Assembly: GCF_004354555.1 (NCBI RefSeq)
Contig: NZ_PUFH01000005.1
Span: 248,001 to 312,000 of the forward strand
Source: Leuconostoc citreum
GTDB taxonomy: Bacteria; Bacillota; Bacilli; Lactobacillales; Lactobacillaceae
Direction: 5' to 3'
Length of the DNA stretch: 64,000 bases
Shown: piece by piece, positions 10,942-20,022 of the stretch
Position numbering within the stretch: the first letter of the stretch is position 1
How the letters are laid out: the number at the start of each line of letters is the position of its first letter
Made by a program: the position numbers and the translations under genes
The notes under the pieces: model-generated
Seen by the model: the letters and a program-made list of their open reading frames with translations, nothing else
The model's database searches: none
Told to the model about the DNA's origin: nothing

Positions 10942-12273
10942 TTATAATTGTCCCCATGCAGATGAGGCAATGGTTGGAAATAGATGTACCATACGTTCAA
11001 TTTTACTGGGTCCAAATTTGAATTCAATAGCAGGTAATAAGGCATTAATGACATCATCTGCTTTATGTGATACTTCAGTCGCGCCAACAAGTTTGTGATT
11101 TTTATCAAAAATTAATACATTATCACCCATTTGTTCTTGATCAACTTGTCGATACCAATCATCTGGTATGTGGTTTGTTTCCAGCGTGTAACTTTCCGGA
11201 TGAGCCTTTGCTTCCTCCACCGTAACACCAACTTGCGCTAAACGTGGTGAAGTGAAGACAACTGACGGAATAACCGGATAAACAATTGGTTCTGTTGTTT
11301 CGCCTGCAAATGTGTGCATCAAATACAATGATTCAAAAATAGCTGTGGGCGTTAGCTTAGGCTGAGACTTATCAATAACATCCCCAGAAGCATAGATATT
11401 AGGGACCGAAGTGCGCAAATAATCATCAACGACAATACCCTTTGCGTTGTATTTCACACCAACTTCTTCTAGGCCAATATTTTCAACGTTGGGGATACGC
11501 CCTGTCGCATCAAGTACCCAATCGGTCTCAATCGTTGCACTGCCAGTATTAACAGTATATTGCTGCCCATTTTCAATGATTTCTTCGACAGTTACGCCAC
11601 GCATAAAGGTTACACCGCGCTGGGTTAAATCGTTAATGATTTTTTCTACAAACGGCTGATGATATGCTCGAAGCGCTTTATCGCCTCGCAACAAGACTGT
11701 CACTTTTGCACCCGCTGCATTTGCCATCGTTGCAAACTCCATGGCAATATAACCCGCACCAATCACTGTAACGTGCTGTGGTATCTGCTCTAAGTTTAAA
11801 AATTCTTCAGAATCATGAGCAAAATTTGTGCCCGGAATATCTAATCGATTTGAGCGTAGACCTGTTGATATCACAATTTTATCTGCTGTCTTGGCTTGCC
11901 CCTTGATCTTTACCGTGTGCTCATCGGCTAAGATGCCACGGCCAAAGATAATATCAATATTATTGTTATCTAATAAACCTTGAATGAAGGCTGGCAAACC
12001 ATCAATTACGGCATGCTTGTGTGCCTGATTAGCTGGCCAATTAATTGTTGTCTCACCAGTGACAACCCCATGCACATTTTCCATATGTCTTTGTAACGCA
12101 ACTGGGGAATCAAGAATAATTTTCGCATTGCAACCACGATTAGGGCATGTGCCACCTACTAAATCTTGCTCCACCACGGCTACTTTTTTGCCTTTGGCAC
12201 CTAAGGGAATAGCCCCATCAAAGGTACCGTGCCCACTACCAATGTACAAAACGTCATAATCATATGTTGCCAT
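10942..12273 (-). CDS. FAD-dependent pyridine nucleotide-disulfide oxidoreductase (glutathione reductase-like)
   Basis: 443 residues with an N-terminal FAD site (YDYDVLYIGSGHG), a redox-disulfide motif GGTCPNRGCNAK (Cys43 and Cys48), an NAD(P) site (VTVIGAGYIAMEFA) and the second FAD motif (NIYASGDVID). It is probably a flavin disulfide reductase of the glutathione reductase family. At the C-terminus the usual catalytic His-Pro of glutathione reductase and lipoamide dehydrogenase is replaced: the segment reads VHLFPTIAS, with Phe just before Pro and a His three places before Pro. The substrate is therefore uncertain; mercuric reductase-like and uncharacterised lactic bacterial reductases show similar changes. 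Confidence 0.85.
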   Translation of the reverse strand: MATYDYDVLYIGSGHGTFDGAIPLGAKGKKVAVVEQDLVGGTCPNRGCNAKIILDSPVALQRHMENVHGVVTGETTINWPANQAHKHAVIDGLPAFIQGLLDNNNIDIIFGRGILADEHTVKIKGQAKTADKIVISTGLRSNRLDIPGTNFAHDSEEFLNLEQIPQHVTVIGAGYIAMEFATMANAAGAKVTVLLRGDKALRAYHQPFVEKIINDLTQRGVTFMRGVTVEEIIENGQQYTVNTGSATIETDWVLDATGRIPNVENIGLEEVGVKYNAKGIVVDDYLRTSVPNIYASGDVIDKSQPKLTPTAIFESLYLMHTFAGETTEPIVYPVIPSVVFTSPRLAQVGVTVEEAKAHPESYTLETNHIPDDWYRQVDQEQMGDNVLIFDKNHKLVGATEVSHKADDVINALLPAIEFKFGPSKIERMVHLFPTIASSAWGQL

Positions 12274-12395
12274 TTAGTTTTCCTCCAAGTTCATTCCGGG
12301 TGTTACAGACGATATGTCTCCAACTAACCTGTTAGTTATATTATATCGAAAAACACTATATATTCCTATTTTGAACCATTTATCACAAATAAAAA

Positions 12396-12417
12396 AGAAA
12401 CGATAGTCATCGTTTCT
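12396..12417 (-). terminator. Terminator of the telA cluster
   Basis: Stem AGAAACGAT/ATCGTTTCT with a 4-base loop, followed on the minus strand by TTTTT. It closes the 12443-14985 gene group. Confidence 0.75.
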
Positions 12418-12442
12418 AAGCATAATTAGACCTATTATCAGG

Positions 12443-13009
12443 TTAGTATTCATGGCGTCGATAATTATTTCCTGAGCGCCGTAGCAATTTAACCACCACT
12501 ACAATGATGATAATTAATAAGATTAAGATAAACCAGCCAGCAAAACCACCCGATTGTGTTTGCATGCGACCGTCTTGATCATAGTAAGTGTTATTGCCAA
12601 ATCCAAACATAGTATGCCATAAGGAATTTCCCATATGACTGCCAATCGACCAACCAACACCCCAACCGATGCCACGCGTTAAACTACGCCCAAAGTCAGA
12701 CATGATGCCACCTTGTCTGGGTTGCGAACGATAAGATTGATAGCGTGTTTGCCTATTATTGTCGCGATTGATACGATACTTTTTTTGTTGCACTCTGTCA
12801 GTGCCAGAACGTGGTGTCTCTGATTTGGGTGTTTGATAGCTCCTAAACGTTGACGAGGGGTTTGAACGTGATGTGGTACGTCCACCACCAGTTGTATGGC
12901 TCCCACCACTGAAACTGCGAGCCGAAGCATTCTCCGGTGCAAAAGCGACCAATGGTGCAATCAATAATATTAGCCATAATTTGGCCATGTGATGTGTAAT
13001 ACTTTTCAA
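12443..13009 (-). CDS. Glycine/serine/arginine-rich secreted protein with C-terminal membrane segment
   Basis: Unrecognised family. I chose a TTG start at 13007-13009 because an AGGAG site sits seven bases upstream; an ATG at 12986-12988 is the alternative. Longer readings run into the preceding gene. From TTG the product is 188 residues: a signal-like segment ending in ENASA, then a low-complexity stretch rich in Ser, Gly, Arg, Gln and Thr, then glycine-rich GWGVGWSIGSHMGNSLW, then a strongly hydrophobic C-terminal segment (GWFILILLIIIIVVVVKLLRR). Third gene after telA and a partner gene, 11 bases downstream of the latter. Confidence 0.6.
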   Translation of the reverse strand: MKSITHHMAKLWLILLIAPLVAFAPENASARSFSGGSHTTGGGRTTSRSNPSSTFRSYQTPKSETPRSGTDRVQQKKYRINRDNNRQTRYQSYRSQPRQGGIMSDFGRSLTRGIGWGVGWSIGSHMGNSLWHTMFGFGNNTYYDQDGRMQTQSGGFAGWFILILLIIIIVVVVKLLRRSGNNYRRHEY

Positions 13010-13019
13010 TTTCTTTCTC

Positions 13020-13880
13020 CTAATTACCAAACCACTTTTGTAGGAAGGATTTTTTCGGATCACCAGTTGCTGATGAGGTTGTTCTGACTTTATCGTAACT
13101 GAATTTATCATAGCTGTCTGTTGTCATATAATTTTCCAACGATGCAAAAGCATGTGGTGAATAAACAACAACATCCCAACCTAGCTGATGAAACATGTTA
13201 AAAGCCACAATATCTTCGAATGTTAATTCACCCAGGGACTCTTGATGCACCACAGCCAATAATGGGACTTCTTTTGGATAGTCAACTTCCAGACTCATTT
13301 CTAATAACTCTTTAGGTAGGTCTAGCAATACCGATAAAACAAACTGCTGATTTTCGATTGTTTGCGAGACGCTGAACGGCCAATCACTAAGCAGTGCAAC
13401 AATTGCTTCGGCAATTTGGTTTTGCAATAACTTATTCAGTAATTGATAAGCCCAAGCATCAGATTGTTGTAACGCTTGTGCCGTAAAATTAGACATAATA
13501 GCATTAAAGTCTTCTGATGAAATTCGCCAGTCACTTGTGTTCATATGACGCGTAACTAATGCTTGTAACCCATTTGTATCACGAATACTGTCAAGGTGTT
13601 GCCAATATGGTTTTTCATTAGCTGGCAGCCCATCAACCTTAGCAAAAACGGTCGGGATAGTGATTAATTTATTAGCATCATCTTGTACAAAACCAGAACG
13701 AATAACTGCTGGCATACCAAGCAAAATATTTAATTCAGCTAATGTTGTTTCAATCCGCACAACATCCATTTGATAAGCCTTTGTGGCAAAATCTTCCTGC
13801 AATAAAGCACTGTTCTGTGATTCTTCAAGAAGTTCATCTTGCGCCTGACGTGCTAATGTTTTAATTGTTTTCTTGACCAT
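13020..13880 (-). CDS. Uncharacterised protein partner of TelA
   Basis: 286 residues, not recognised with certainty. No signal peptide or membrane segment; N-terminal region charged, C-terminal part has hydrophobic beta-rich segments (VDYPKEVPLLAVVHQ, FNMFHQLGWDVVVYSPHAF) and a basic tail. Its start overlaps the telA 3' end by 20 bases, so it is translationally coupled. In other Firmicutes TelA (YceH) sits beside YceG or XpaC-like proteins; the C-terminal segment could be a distant YceG-type domain, but I cannot confirm that by eye. Confidence 0.6.
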   Translation of the reverse strand: MVKKTIKTLARQAQDELLEESQNSALLQEDFATKAYQMDVVRIETTLAELNILLGMPAVIRSGFVQDDANKLITIPTVFAKVDGLPANEKPYWQHLDSIRDTNGLQALVTRHMNTSDWRISSEDFNAIMSNFTAQALQQSDAWAYQLLNKLLQNQIAEAIVALLSDWPFSVSQTIENQQFVLSVLLDLPKELLEMSLEVDYPKEVPLLAVVHQESLGELTFEDIVAFNMFHQLGWDVVVYSPHAFASLENYMTTDSYDKFSYDKVRTTSSATGDPKKSFLQKWFGN

Positions 13881-14985
13881 TATTGTCTACCTTAACATCA
13901 TTAACGGCTGCTTTAAAATCAGTCATTATTTTGTTCATCTGCTGACGTGATGCTTCACGCTTTTTAGCATTCGCCTGCTCAATCATTTTAGTTTCTTGAA
14001 CTGCATCTAATATTGTTGTGACAATACTTTGCATATCTTCAACAGAGACCGTTGGTTGACCACTTGACTCCAAAATAAATTTATTGTTGACGGCCAAACG
14101 TTCCGCATTTTTCTTCATCAAGTCTGCTGTTGCCTGTTTTTGTGCATTAAGTCCCTGTTGCGCATAATTGCCTTGCAACGCTGTAACAGCTTGAATAAGG
14201 CCTGTCTGTAAGGCCGGAATCGTGTTAATAAATGCCGAATGGTACTGTTGAATTAAATTCAGATTGTTATCTTGGGTTTGTTTGATTTGAGGGGCTGTAA
14301 TGGTTGCCATCGTTTTAGCCTGCTCTAAATCAAATGCGCGTTTATCCAAAACTTCAGCTGCTTGTTGCAACTTTGGTAATGCAATTTGCGCATCTTCGTC
14401 ACCACCTTGTGCGGACAACAGTGTATTTTGAATCGTGATAGCTTGTCGATTACGCAAAATATAAATTAACGCAATATATTGATCCAAATTTTTAGCATAT
14501 GTTGTATTGGCCACAGCAAGTTGATCCATATCATCCACACGTTTTTGAATGGTGTTTTCATAGGATTTGAGCTCAACAAATAACGTTTTAACCTCACCAC
14601 CAATTGACTGGTATTTTGCTACACGTGCTTTCAGTGTTGCTTCTGCCTTATGAAATAAAGCCCTCAGTCCACGCTCTTGATCTAACTTAAGTTCCTTAAA
14701 CTCAATTTGTTTTGTTAATTTGACTAATGCGTCTAGAATTTTAGTTGAGCCAATAGTATCAGCAACAGTGAGTTTATCAAGTAGTTTACCAGCAATGGCT
14801 GACATTTCATCTGCTGGTTCTTTCCCTAAATCATATAAAGCGACCGTATTTGTCAAATCAATACTGTCAGCTATTTTAATCACTTCAGGATCAGACATCA
14901 ACGCCTTTGCAGTAACAGATTGCGGTTCATATTGATTATTATGTGGTTCGATAGCCGGTGTATCAACTGAAAATAAGTTTGACAT
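13861..14985 (-). CDS. telA: TelA family protein (toxic anion resistance/YceH-like)
   Basis: 374 residues, mostly alpha-helical with long heptad-like stretches. The N-terminus LMSDPEVIKIADSIDLTNTVALYDLGKE and the central EFKELKLDQERGLRALFHKAEATLKARVAKYQSIGGEVKTL region are typical of TelA. Named for tellurite resistance plasmids, but chromosomal copies in Gram-positive bacteria are linked to envelope stress and bacteriocin tolerance rather than tellurite alone. First gene of a three-gene cluster ending in a secreted, membrane-tethered protein. Confidence 0.85.
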   Translation of the reverse strand: MSNLFSVDTPAIEPHNNQYEPQSVTAKALMSDPEVIKIADSIDLTNTVALYDLGKEPADEMSAIAGKLLDKLTVADTIGSTKILDALVKLTKQIEFKELKLDQERGLRALFHKAEATLKARVAKYQSIGGEVKTLFVELKSYENTIQKRVDDMDQLAVANTTYAKNLDQYIALIYILRNRQAITIQNTLLSAQGGDEDAQIALPKLQQAAEVLDKRAFDLEQAKTMATITAPQIKQTQDNNLNLIQQYHSAFINTIPALQTGLIQAVTALQGNYAQQGLNAQKQATADLMKKNAERLAVNNKFILESSGQPTVSVEDMQSIVTTILDAVQETKMIEQANAKKREASRQQMNKIMTDFKAAVNDVKVDNNGQENN

Positions 14986-15088
14986 GCACTTGACATCCTT
15001 TGTTTGATTTTTAAATTTCTTTATTATACAACGGTTGAGATATAAAACTCAATCAATTTGGCTACTTTATCTTAGGCTCTGTACTGTT

Positions 15089-15745
15089 TTAGCGCGAAAT
15101 AGCTTTGCCAGCTAATTGTTTTAGTTTTGCAGTATTGACTTGGTAACGATTACGCCCGACTTTTATCAATAGCTGTGCCGTTTCAAACTGCTGATAGGTG
15201 TTTAATAGGTGCCTGTAACTGGTACCAAGATAAGCCATCACAACAGCGTGCGGTTCGCTATATTCACCGCGATAAGTATCAGCTAAAATAAATGATGCTA
15301 AACGAAATTTGAACGGGTACGATTGGCCAACAATCATCATGTCTGTACGCTCTAATAGTTTTCTTGTCAGGTATTGGTTCATGTTTTTTAAGTAGTCAAC
15401 GTTAGTTAATAAATACTGATTGACCAGTACATTAGGTATTGTGATACACGTTGTATCCCCAATAGCAATAACCTGTTTTGAAGTATTTTCAGTCGTTAAA
15501 AATTCTAGTTCACCTATCCAATCATTGGGCTTTAGAAATTGAATCAAATTGGTCTGGCCTTCTTGTGATAAAAAAATGACTTTTGCACGACCCTTAACCA
15601 TATAATATAGTCTGGCCGTGTGGTTATTGCTTTCTGAGGTGGTAATTATGTCTCCGTTTTTAAAATGTGTTAAAAAACTACCGTTAACGACTGCCGATGG
15701 TAGAAATTGTAATTGATTATCTTCAATAATTTTGACATCAAGCAT
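15089..15745 (-). CDS. Crp/Fnr family transcriptional regulator (YeiL-like)
   Basis: 218 residues: an N-terminal cyclic-nucleotide-binding-type beta-roll (about 20-115; RLYYMVKGRAKVIFLSQEGQ, LKPNDWIGELEFL), a long dimer helix, and a C-terminal winged-helix region (about 145-215; VMAYLGTSYRHLLNTYQQFE). No cysteine cluster for Fe-S binding is visible, so it is not a classical Fnr. It is divergently arranged from the YjjG-like nucleotidase gene and may control it, but no clear palindrome was found in the 105-base gap. Confidence 0.83.
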   Translation of the reverse strand: MLDVKIIEDNQLQFLPSAVVNGSFLTHFKNGDIITTSESNNHTARLYYMVKGRAKVIFLSQEGQTNLIQFLKPNDWIGELEFLTTENTSKQVIAIGDTTCITIPNVLVNQYLLTNVDYLKNMNQYLTRKLLERTDMMIVGQSYPFKFRLASFILADTYRGEYSEPHAVVMAYLGTSYRHLLNTYQQFETAQLLIKVGRNRYQVNTAKLKQLAGKAISR

Positions 15746-15850
15746 AGTTACTCCAAATGTGCATTATAGCATATTGTTATTTTAACATATTCAGTATACT
15801 TACTTGTACTAGCAAAAAGATTGAACGATTGAACAGGAGCTATAATAACG

Positions 15851-16543
15851 ATGCTTAAAAATATTATATTTGATTTGGATGACACCCTTTTAGATTTTAA
15901 ACGTGGTGAATATGAAGGGTTACGTGACATTTTTATTGCCCAAGGGATCAAAGATTTAGACAAGGTTTTCCAAACCTATAACAAAATAAACACACAAGTA
16001 TGGCTCCAAATTGAAAATGGGCATCCAGCACAACCATTACTTAACACCAGATTTTCAGACACACTTGCCCAATTCGGTATATCAGCTGACGGTGGGCAAT
16101 TAGAAAAAACTTATCGCGCTAAACTAAACCAAAATTATCATGTTATCCCAGGAGCTATAGAGTTGCTTGATAGCCTGAAACAACAAAACTATCAACTTAT
16201 CGTTGGCACAAATGGCGTTGCCAAAACACAATATGCGCGGTTGCAAGGTGCAGGTTTAATGCCCTATTTTGATGATGTTTTCATCTCAGAAGAAATCGGT
16301 TATAACAAGCCTAATCCACAATTCTTTACCCATATATTAAAACATGGGCATCATATAACCCGAAATAATACTGTCATGGTTGGTGATCGTTTATCTGCAG
16401 ATATACAAGGGGCAGTAAATGCTGCATTACCAAACATATGGTTTAATCCACGTAATGAACAATCAAGTACTACGATTCAGCCTGATTATGTTGCGCAAAA
16501 CTATCATGATATGTTGACAATCATTACGCAAAACATGTCTTAA
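15851..16543 (+). CDS. HAD family noncanonical pyrimidine nucleotidase, YjjG-like
   Basis: 230 residues with HAD motif I DLDDTLLDF (nucleophile Asp at about residue 8), motif II in VGTNGVAKTQ, motif III Lys in GYNKPNPQFF, and motif IV GDRLSADIQGA. The helical cap between motifs I and II and the TNGV..Q pattern fit YjjG-type 5'-nucleotidases, which remove noncanonical pyrimidine nucleotides. Stand-alone on the plus strand, followed by the NADH oxidase gene after 118 bases. Confidence 0.87.
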   Translation: MLKNIIFDLDDTLLDFKRGEYEGLRDIFIAQGIKDLDKVFQTYNKINTQVWLQIENGHPAQPLLNTRFSDTLAQFGISADGGQLEKTYRAKLNQNYHVIPGAIELLDSLKQQNYQLIVGTNGVAKTQYARLQGAGLMPYFDDVFISEEIGYNKPNPQFFTHILKHGHHITRNNTVMVGDRLSADIQGAVNAALPNIWFNPRNEQSSTTIQPDYVAQNYHDMLTIITQNMS

Positions 16544-16661
16544 CCTTAGAATTTATAAAAGTCTTTTGTTACGGGTTTTTCATACCGCAAATATGCTGCA
16601 GTTATTCGAAACTTTCATTACAAGCGCAACTGTTTTACAATGATGTTAAGGAGGACATAAG

Positions 16662-18032
16662 ATGTCAAAGACAAAAGTTATTGTAGTTGGTGCTTCACAC
16701 GGTGGACACCAAGCTATTTTAGAGTTAACGCGTCAATATCCTGAGCTTGATATTAAGTTATTTGAAGCCGGAGATTTTGTGTCATTCATGTCATGTGGGA
16801 TGGAACTTTATCTGGAAGATAGTGTAACTAACGTCAATGATGTTCGCAATTTCAGTCCGGAAAATATCAGTCACCTCGGTGCAGAAATTTATAATAACAG
16901 CGAAGTCATCGCAATCAATACACAACAGAAAACTGTAACAGTCAGGGACACAACGGCTAATCAAACACAAGAATATGATTATGACAAGTTGATACTAAGT
17001 TCTGGCGTTACACCTAAACGATTGCCAGTTGCCGGTAGTACACTTGAAAACGTTTATTTAATGCGTGGCAAAGATTGGGCGACAAAAATAAAAGCCAAAT
17101 TGGAAGATCCCTCAGTTCAAAACATTACAGTGGTTGGTGCTGGTTATATTGGCATTGAGGCTGTAGAAGCAAGCGTCAAAGCAGGTAAAAACGTGACACT
17201 CATAGATGTCATCGATCGTCCTTTGGGTAACTATTTAAATGCACCGCTAACAACCATCATAGAAAAGGAACTAAAAGATAATGGTGTGACCGTTGTTACT
17301 GGCGCCAACATTCAAAGTTTTGAAGGTCAAGATAAAGTCACTGCTGTTAAGACCAACAACAATAATTATCCGACAGATCTGGTCATTCAAGCTGTTGGTG
17401 TTCAACCAAATACAAGTTGGTTAGATGGCGTTGTTGCACTTGATAATCGTGGCTGGATTAAGACTGATGAGTATTTACGCACGAATGTATCAGATGTATA
17501 TGCTGTTGGAGATGCTGTTCTCTCCTACTCGATACCTGCACAAACTAAATTACCTATTGCTTTGGCATCAGTCGTTCGTCGTCAGGTACGTTATGTGATT
17601 ACCCACTTGTTTGAAAATCAACCTGCATTACCTTTTAATGGTGTTGTGGGATCATCTGCATTGAGTGTCTTTAATTATAAATTTGCCACGGCCGGTTTAA
17701 ATACAACTACAGCAGAAAAGGCTAACGTAACATTGCGGAGTGCATATTATCAAGATCAATTAAGACCAAATTATGTGCCCAAAAGTAAAGGAAACTGTGA
17801 TGTCTATGTCACCTTAGATTATGAGCCACAAACTCATCGTCTTTTGGGCGGCGCAGTTCTCTCTACTTATGACATTACTGCCCAGGGCAATGTCATTGCG
17901 CTAGCTATTCAACATCATCTCCGCTTAGAAGATTTAGCTGAAGCAGACTTTTTCTTTCAACCAGAATTTGACCGTCAATGGAGTCTACTCAACTTAGCAG
18001 CACAACATGCCCTCGGAGAACCAGCTTTTTAA
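16662..18032 (+). CDS. nox: NADH oxidase, FAD-dependent, single-cysteine type
   Basis: 456 residues of the NADH oxidase/peroxidase family. The N-terminal FAD site is VIVVGASHGGHQA; the single redox cysteine is in SFMSCGMELYL (Cys45); the NADH-binding site is ITVVGAGYIGIEAVEA; the second FAD motif is VYAVGDAV. This pattern is typical of enzymes that cycle a Cys-sulfenic acid and reduce oxygen to water, letting a heterofermenter reoxidise NADH and gain ATP by making acetate. The gene has a strong site (AAGGAGGACAT) and its own terminator. Peroxidase or CoA-disulfide reductase activity cannot be excluded. Confidence 0.88.
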   Translation: MSKTKVIVVGASHGGHQAILELTRQYPELDIKLFEAGDFVSFMSCGMELYLEDSVTNVNDVRNFSPENISHLGAEIYNNSEVIAINTQQKTVTVRDTTANQTQEYDYDKLILSSGVTPKRLPVAGSTLENVYLMRGKDWATKIKAKLEDPSVQNITVVGAGYIGIEAVEASVKAGKNVTLIDVIDRPLGNYLNAPLTTIIEKELKDNGVTVVTGANIQSFEGQDKVTAVKTNNNNYPTDLVIQAVGVQPNTSWLDGVVALDNRGWIKTDEYLRTNVSDVYAVGDAVLSYSIPAQTKLPIALASVVRRQVRYVITHLFENQPALPFNGVVGSSALSVFNYKFATAGLNTTTAEKANVTLRSAYYQDQLRPNYVPKSKGNCDVYVTLDYEPQTHRLLGGAVLSTYDITAQGNVIALAIQHHLRLEDLAEADFFFQPEFDRQWSLLNLAAQHALGEPAF

Positions 18033-18067
18033 AATGTAAAACAATACGATTACGCTAAAGATTTTAG

Positions 18068-18099
18068 AAGTGATTACCAACAATGGTAATCACTTTTTT
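18068..18099 (+). terminator. Terminator of nox
   Basis: Perfect 12-base stem AAGTGATTACCA/TGGTAATCACTT with a 4-base loop, followed by a T run. Confidence 0.9.
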
Positions 18100-18136
18100 G
18101 TATACATCAATTGCCAATAAATGATAAATAATAAAA

Positions 18137-18198
18137 TGTAAGCGCTTGCATTTTATTATTTTAAGCTATATAATTGTGGCATAACTTGGAACGTTCCA
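18137..18198 (+). promoter_or_regulatory. Promoter, cre and LacI-type operator of the GH13 operon
   Basis: The -35 TTGCAT (18146-18151) and -10 TATAAT (18169-18174) are 17 bases apart. A cre site TGTAAGCGCTTGCA (18137-18150) overlaps the -35 box. A perfect 12-base palindrome TGGAACGTTCCA (18187-18198), with the central CG of LacI-family operators, lies about where transcription should start. Together they predict catabolite repression plus induction through a sugar-specific repressor not encoded here. Confidence 0.8.
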
Positions 18199-18281
18199 TT
18201 TAGTATGTGATATTTATTTATCCTACAGCTAGTTATTTAAAGCATCGAATACGCACGAACTAACAAAAGGAGTAACCTATT

Positions 18282-19982
18282 ATGACTTATGATAAGTGGT
18301 GGCAAAAGGCTGTTGTCTATCAAATTTATCCAAAAAGTTTTCAAGATAGCAATAACGATGGCGTCGGAGATATACAAGGTATTATTAATCGTTTACCCTA
18401 TATCAAAGCATTAGGTGTTGATGTCATTTGGCTAAACCCTATCTATCAAACACCGGATATTGATGGCGGCTATGATATTTCTGATTATCAAAGTATCAAT
18501 CCGCAACTGGGTACGATGTCTGACTTTGAGTCGTTAATTAGCGAAGCCCATCATCTAGATGTGAAAATCATTATGGACTTAGTAGTGAATCACACGTCAT
18601 CTCAACATGAGTGGTTCCAAAAAAGTATGGTCAGCAAGTCAGCAACAAACAAATATCGTGATTATTATGTTTGGCGAGACCCAGTAAACGGACACGAACC
18701 AAATAATTGGGGCTCTTTTTTTTCGGGTCCTGCATGGACGTATGATGAGCCTACTGGTCAATATTACTTGCATTTATTCACAAAAGAACAACCTGATTTA
18801 AACTGGGATAATCCTGATGTTAGAGAATCTATTTTTGCAATGATGAATTGGTGGGCAGACAAAGGTATCGACGGATTTAGAATGGATGTCATTTCACTGA
18901 TTTCTAAACCTAAGAATTTACCTGATGCCCCAGTCGAAGAAAATGATACCTACGGTAACCCAGGCGTAGTAGTTTCTAACGGTCCACGTGTCCATCAGTA
19001 TATTCAAGAAATGAACCAAAAAGTGCTCTCAAAGCATCATTGGATGACGGTTGGAGAAACAACTGGTGTCACGACTGATGAAGCAAAAAGGTATGCAAGT
19101 TTGGATGGAAACGAACTGAACATGCTTTTTCAATTTGAACATGTTGGCTATGATGGCAACTCAAATGCAGCTTTAGGACAATTTTCCGGATACAAACCAA
19201 CGTTGCATGACATCAGAAAGAGTCTCGTAAAATGGCAAAAGGCCTTTGCTGGTAGTGCTTGGACTAGTTTGTATTGGAGTAACCATGATCAGCCAAGGGC
19301 TGTATCCTGGTTTGGCAATAAAGCTCCGGAATTTCGCGACTTATCAGCTAAAATGCTGGCAGCACTCCTCCATTTCATGCAAGGCACACCGTATATTTAT
19401 CAAGGTGAAGAACTTGGCATGACCAATAATGATAACTTTCAAGATATTTCACAATATCGTGATGTTGAAGCAATCAACCTATACCGTACTACCGTGCTAG
19501 AAAAAGGTTTGGCAACCTCAAATGACATGCTAGATTATCTTCGCGTACATTCTCGCGACAATGCAAGAACGCCTATGCAATGGGGTAACCAGTTATATGC
19601 TGGATTCAGCGCGCATAAACCTTGGTTAGAAGTTAATCCTAATTATAAAACCATTAATGCCGAGGCCGCCCTTGAAAATCAAAATTCCATCTTTTATTTT
19701 TACCAACAACTCATTGCCTTACGTCACAAATTGCCTGTCATCACAAATGGCCGATTTGATCTTGTAGCAAATAATGAAACAGATGATCACATTTTTGCCT
19801 ATACGCGACAAAACAGTGACATGGTATTACTCATCATTGCTAATTTCACCGACAAAACGGTCAACCGGCACTTTGATTTACCAAAACATTATAAGTGTCT
19901 CATTCAAAATTATCATGATGATTTGTTAGATATAATCCGTCCATACGAAGTTAAAGTTTATCAATATGCCCCGAACGCTTAA
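18282..19982 (+). CDS. malL: Oligo-1,6-glucosidase/alpha-glucosidase, GH13_31
   Basis: 566-residue cytoplasmic GH13 enzyme. Conserved regions: DLVVNHTSSQHEWF, KEQPDLNWDNP, GFRMDVISLIS (nucleophile Asp202), TVGETTG (acid/base Glu259), YWSNHDQPRAVSWFG (His335-Asp336). The valine straight after the nucleophile and the QPDLNW motif are associated with alpha-1,6 specificity (isomaltose, isomalto-oligosaccharides), in contrast to alanine or threonine in alpha-1,4 enzymes. It heads an operon with a GPH carrier, so it probably digests imported oligosaccharides derived from dextran. The strong site AAAGGAG lies 11 bases before the ATG. The symbol is provisional. Confidence 0.88.
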   Translation: MTYDKWWQKAVVYQIYPKSFQDSNNDGVGDIQGIINRLPYIKALGVDVIWLNPIYQTPDIDGGYDISDYQSINPQLGTMSDFESLISEAHHLDVKIIMDLVVNHTSSQHEWFQKSMVSKSATNKYRDYYVWRDPVNGHEPNNWGSFFSGPAWTYDEPTGQYYLHLFTKEQPDLNWDNPDVRESIFAMMNWWADKGIDGFRMDVISLISKPKNLPDAPVEENDTYGNPGVVVSNGPRVHQYIQEMNQKVLSKHHWMTVGETTGVTTDEAKRYASLDGNELNMLFQFEHVGYDGNSNAALGQFSGYKPTLHDIRKSLVKWQKAFAGSAWTSLYWSNHDQPRAVSWFGNKAPEFRDLSAKMLAALLHFMQGTPYIYQGEELGMTNNDNFQDISQYRDVEAINLYRTTVLEKGLATSNDMLDYLRVHSRDNARTPMQWGNQLYAGFSAHKPWLEVNPNYKTINAEAALENQNSIFYFYQQLIALRHKLPVITNGRFDLVANNETDDHIFAYTRQNSDMVLLIIANFTDKTVNRHFDLPKHYKCLIQNYHDDLLDIIRPYEVKVYQYAPNA

Positions 19983-20022
19983 TGTTTCCATAGAAAATTA
20001 ATGAATAAAGAAGGTTATTATT

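Noticed and set aside
10872-11108. 78-codon minus-strand frame
   Set aside because: Out-of-frame overlap with the 3' end of the FAD oxidoreductase; no start signal or family features.
15748-15963. 71-codon minus-strand frame across the crp-yjjG gap
   Set aside because: Overlaps the start of the YjjG-like gene and has no family features.
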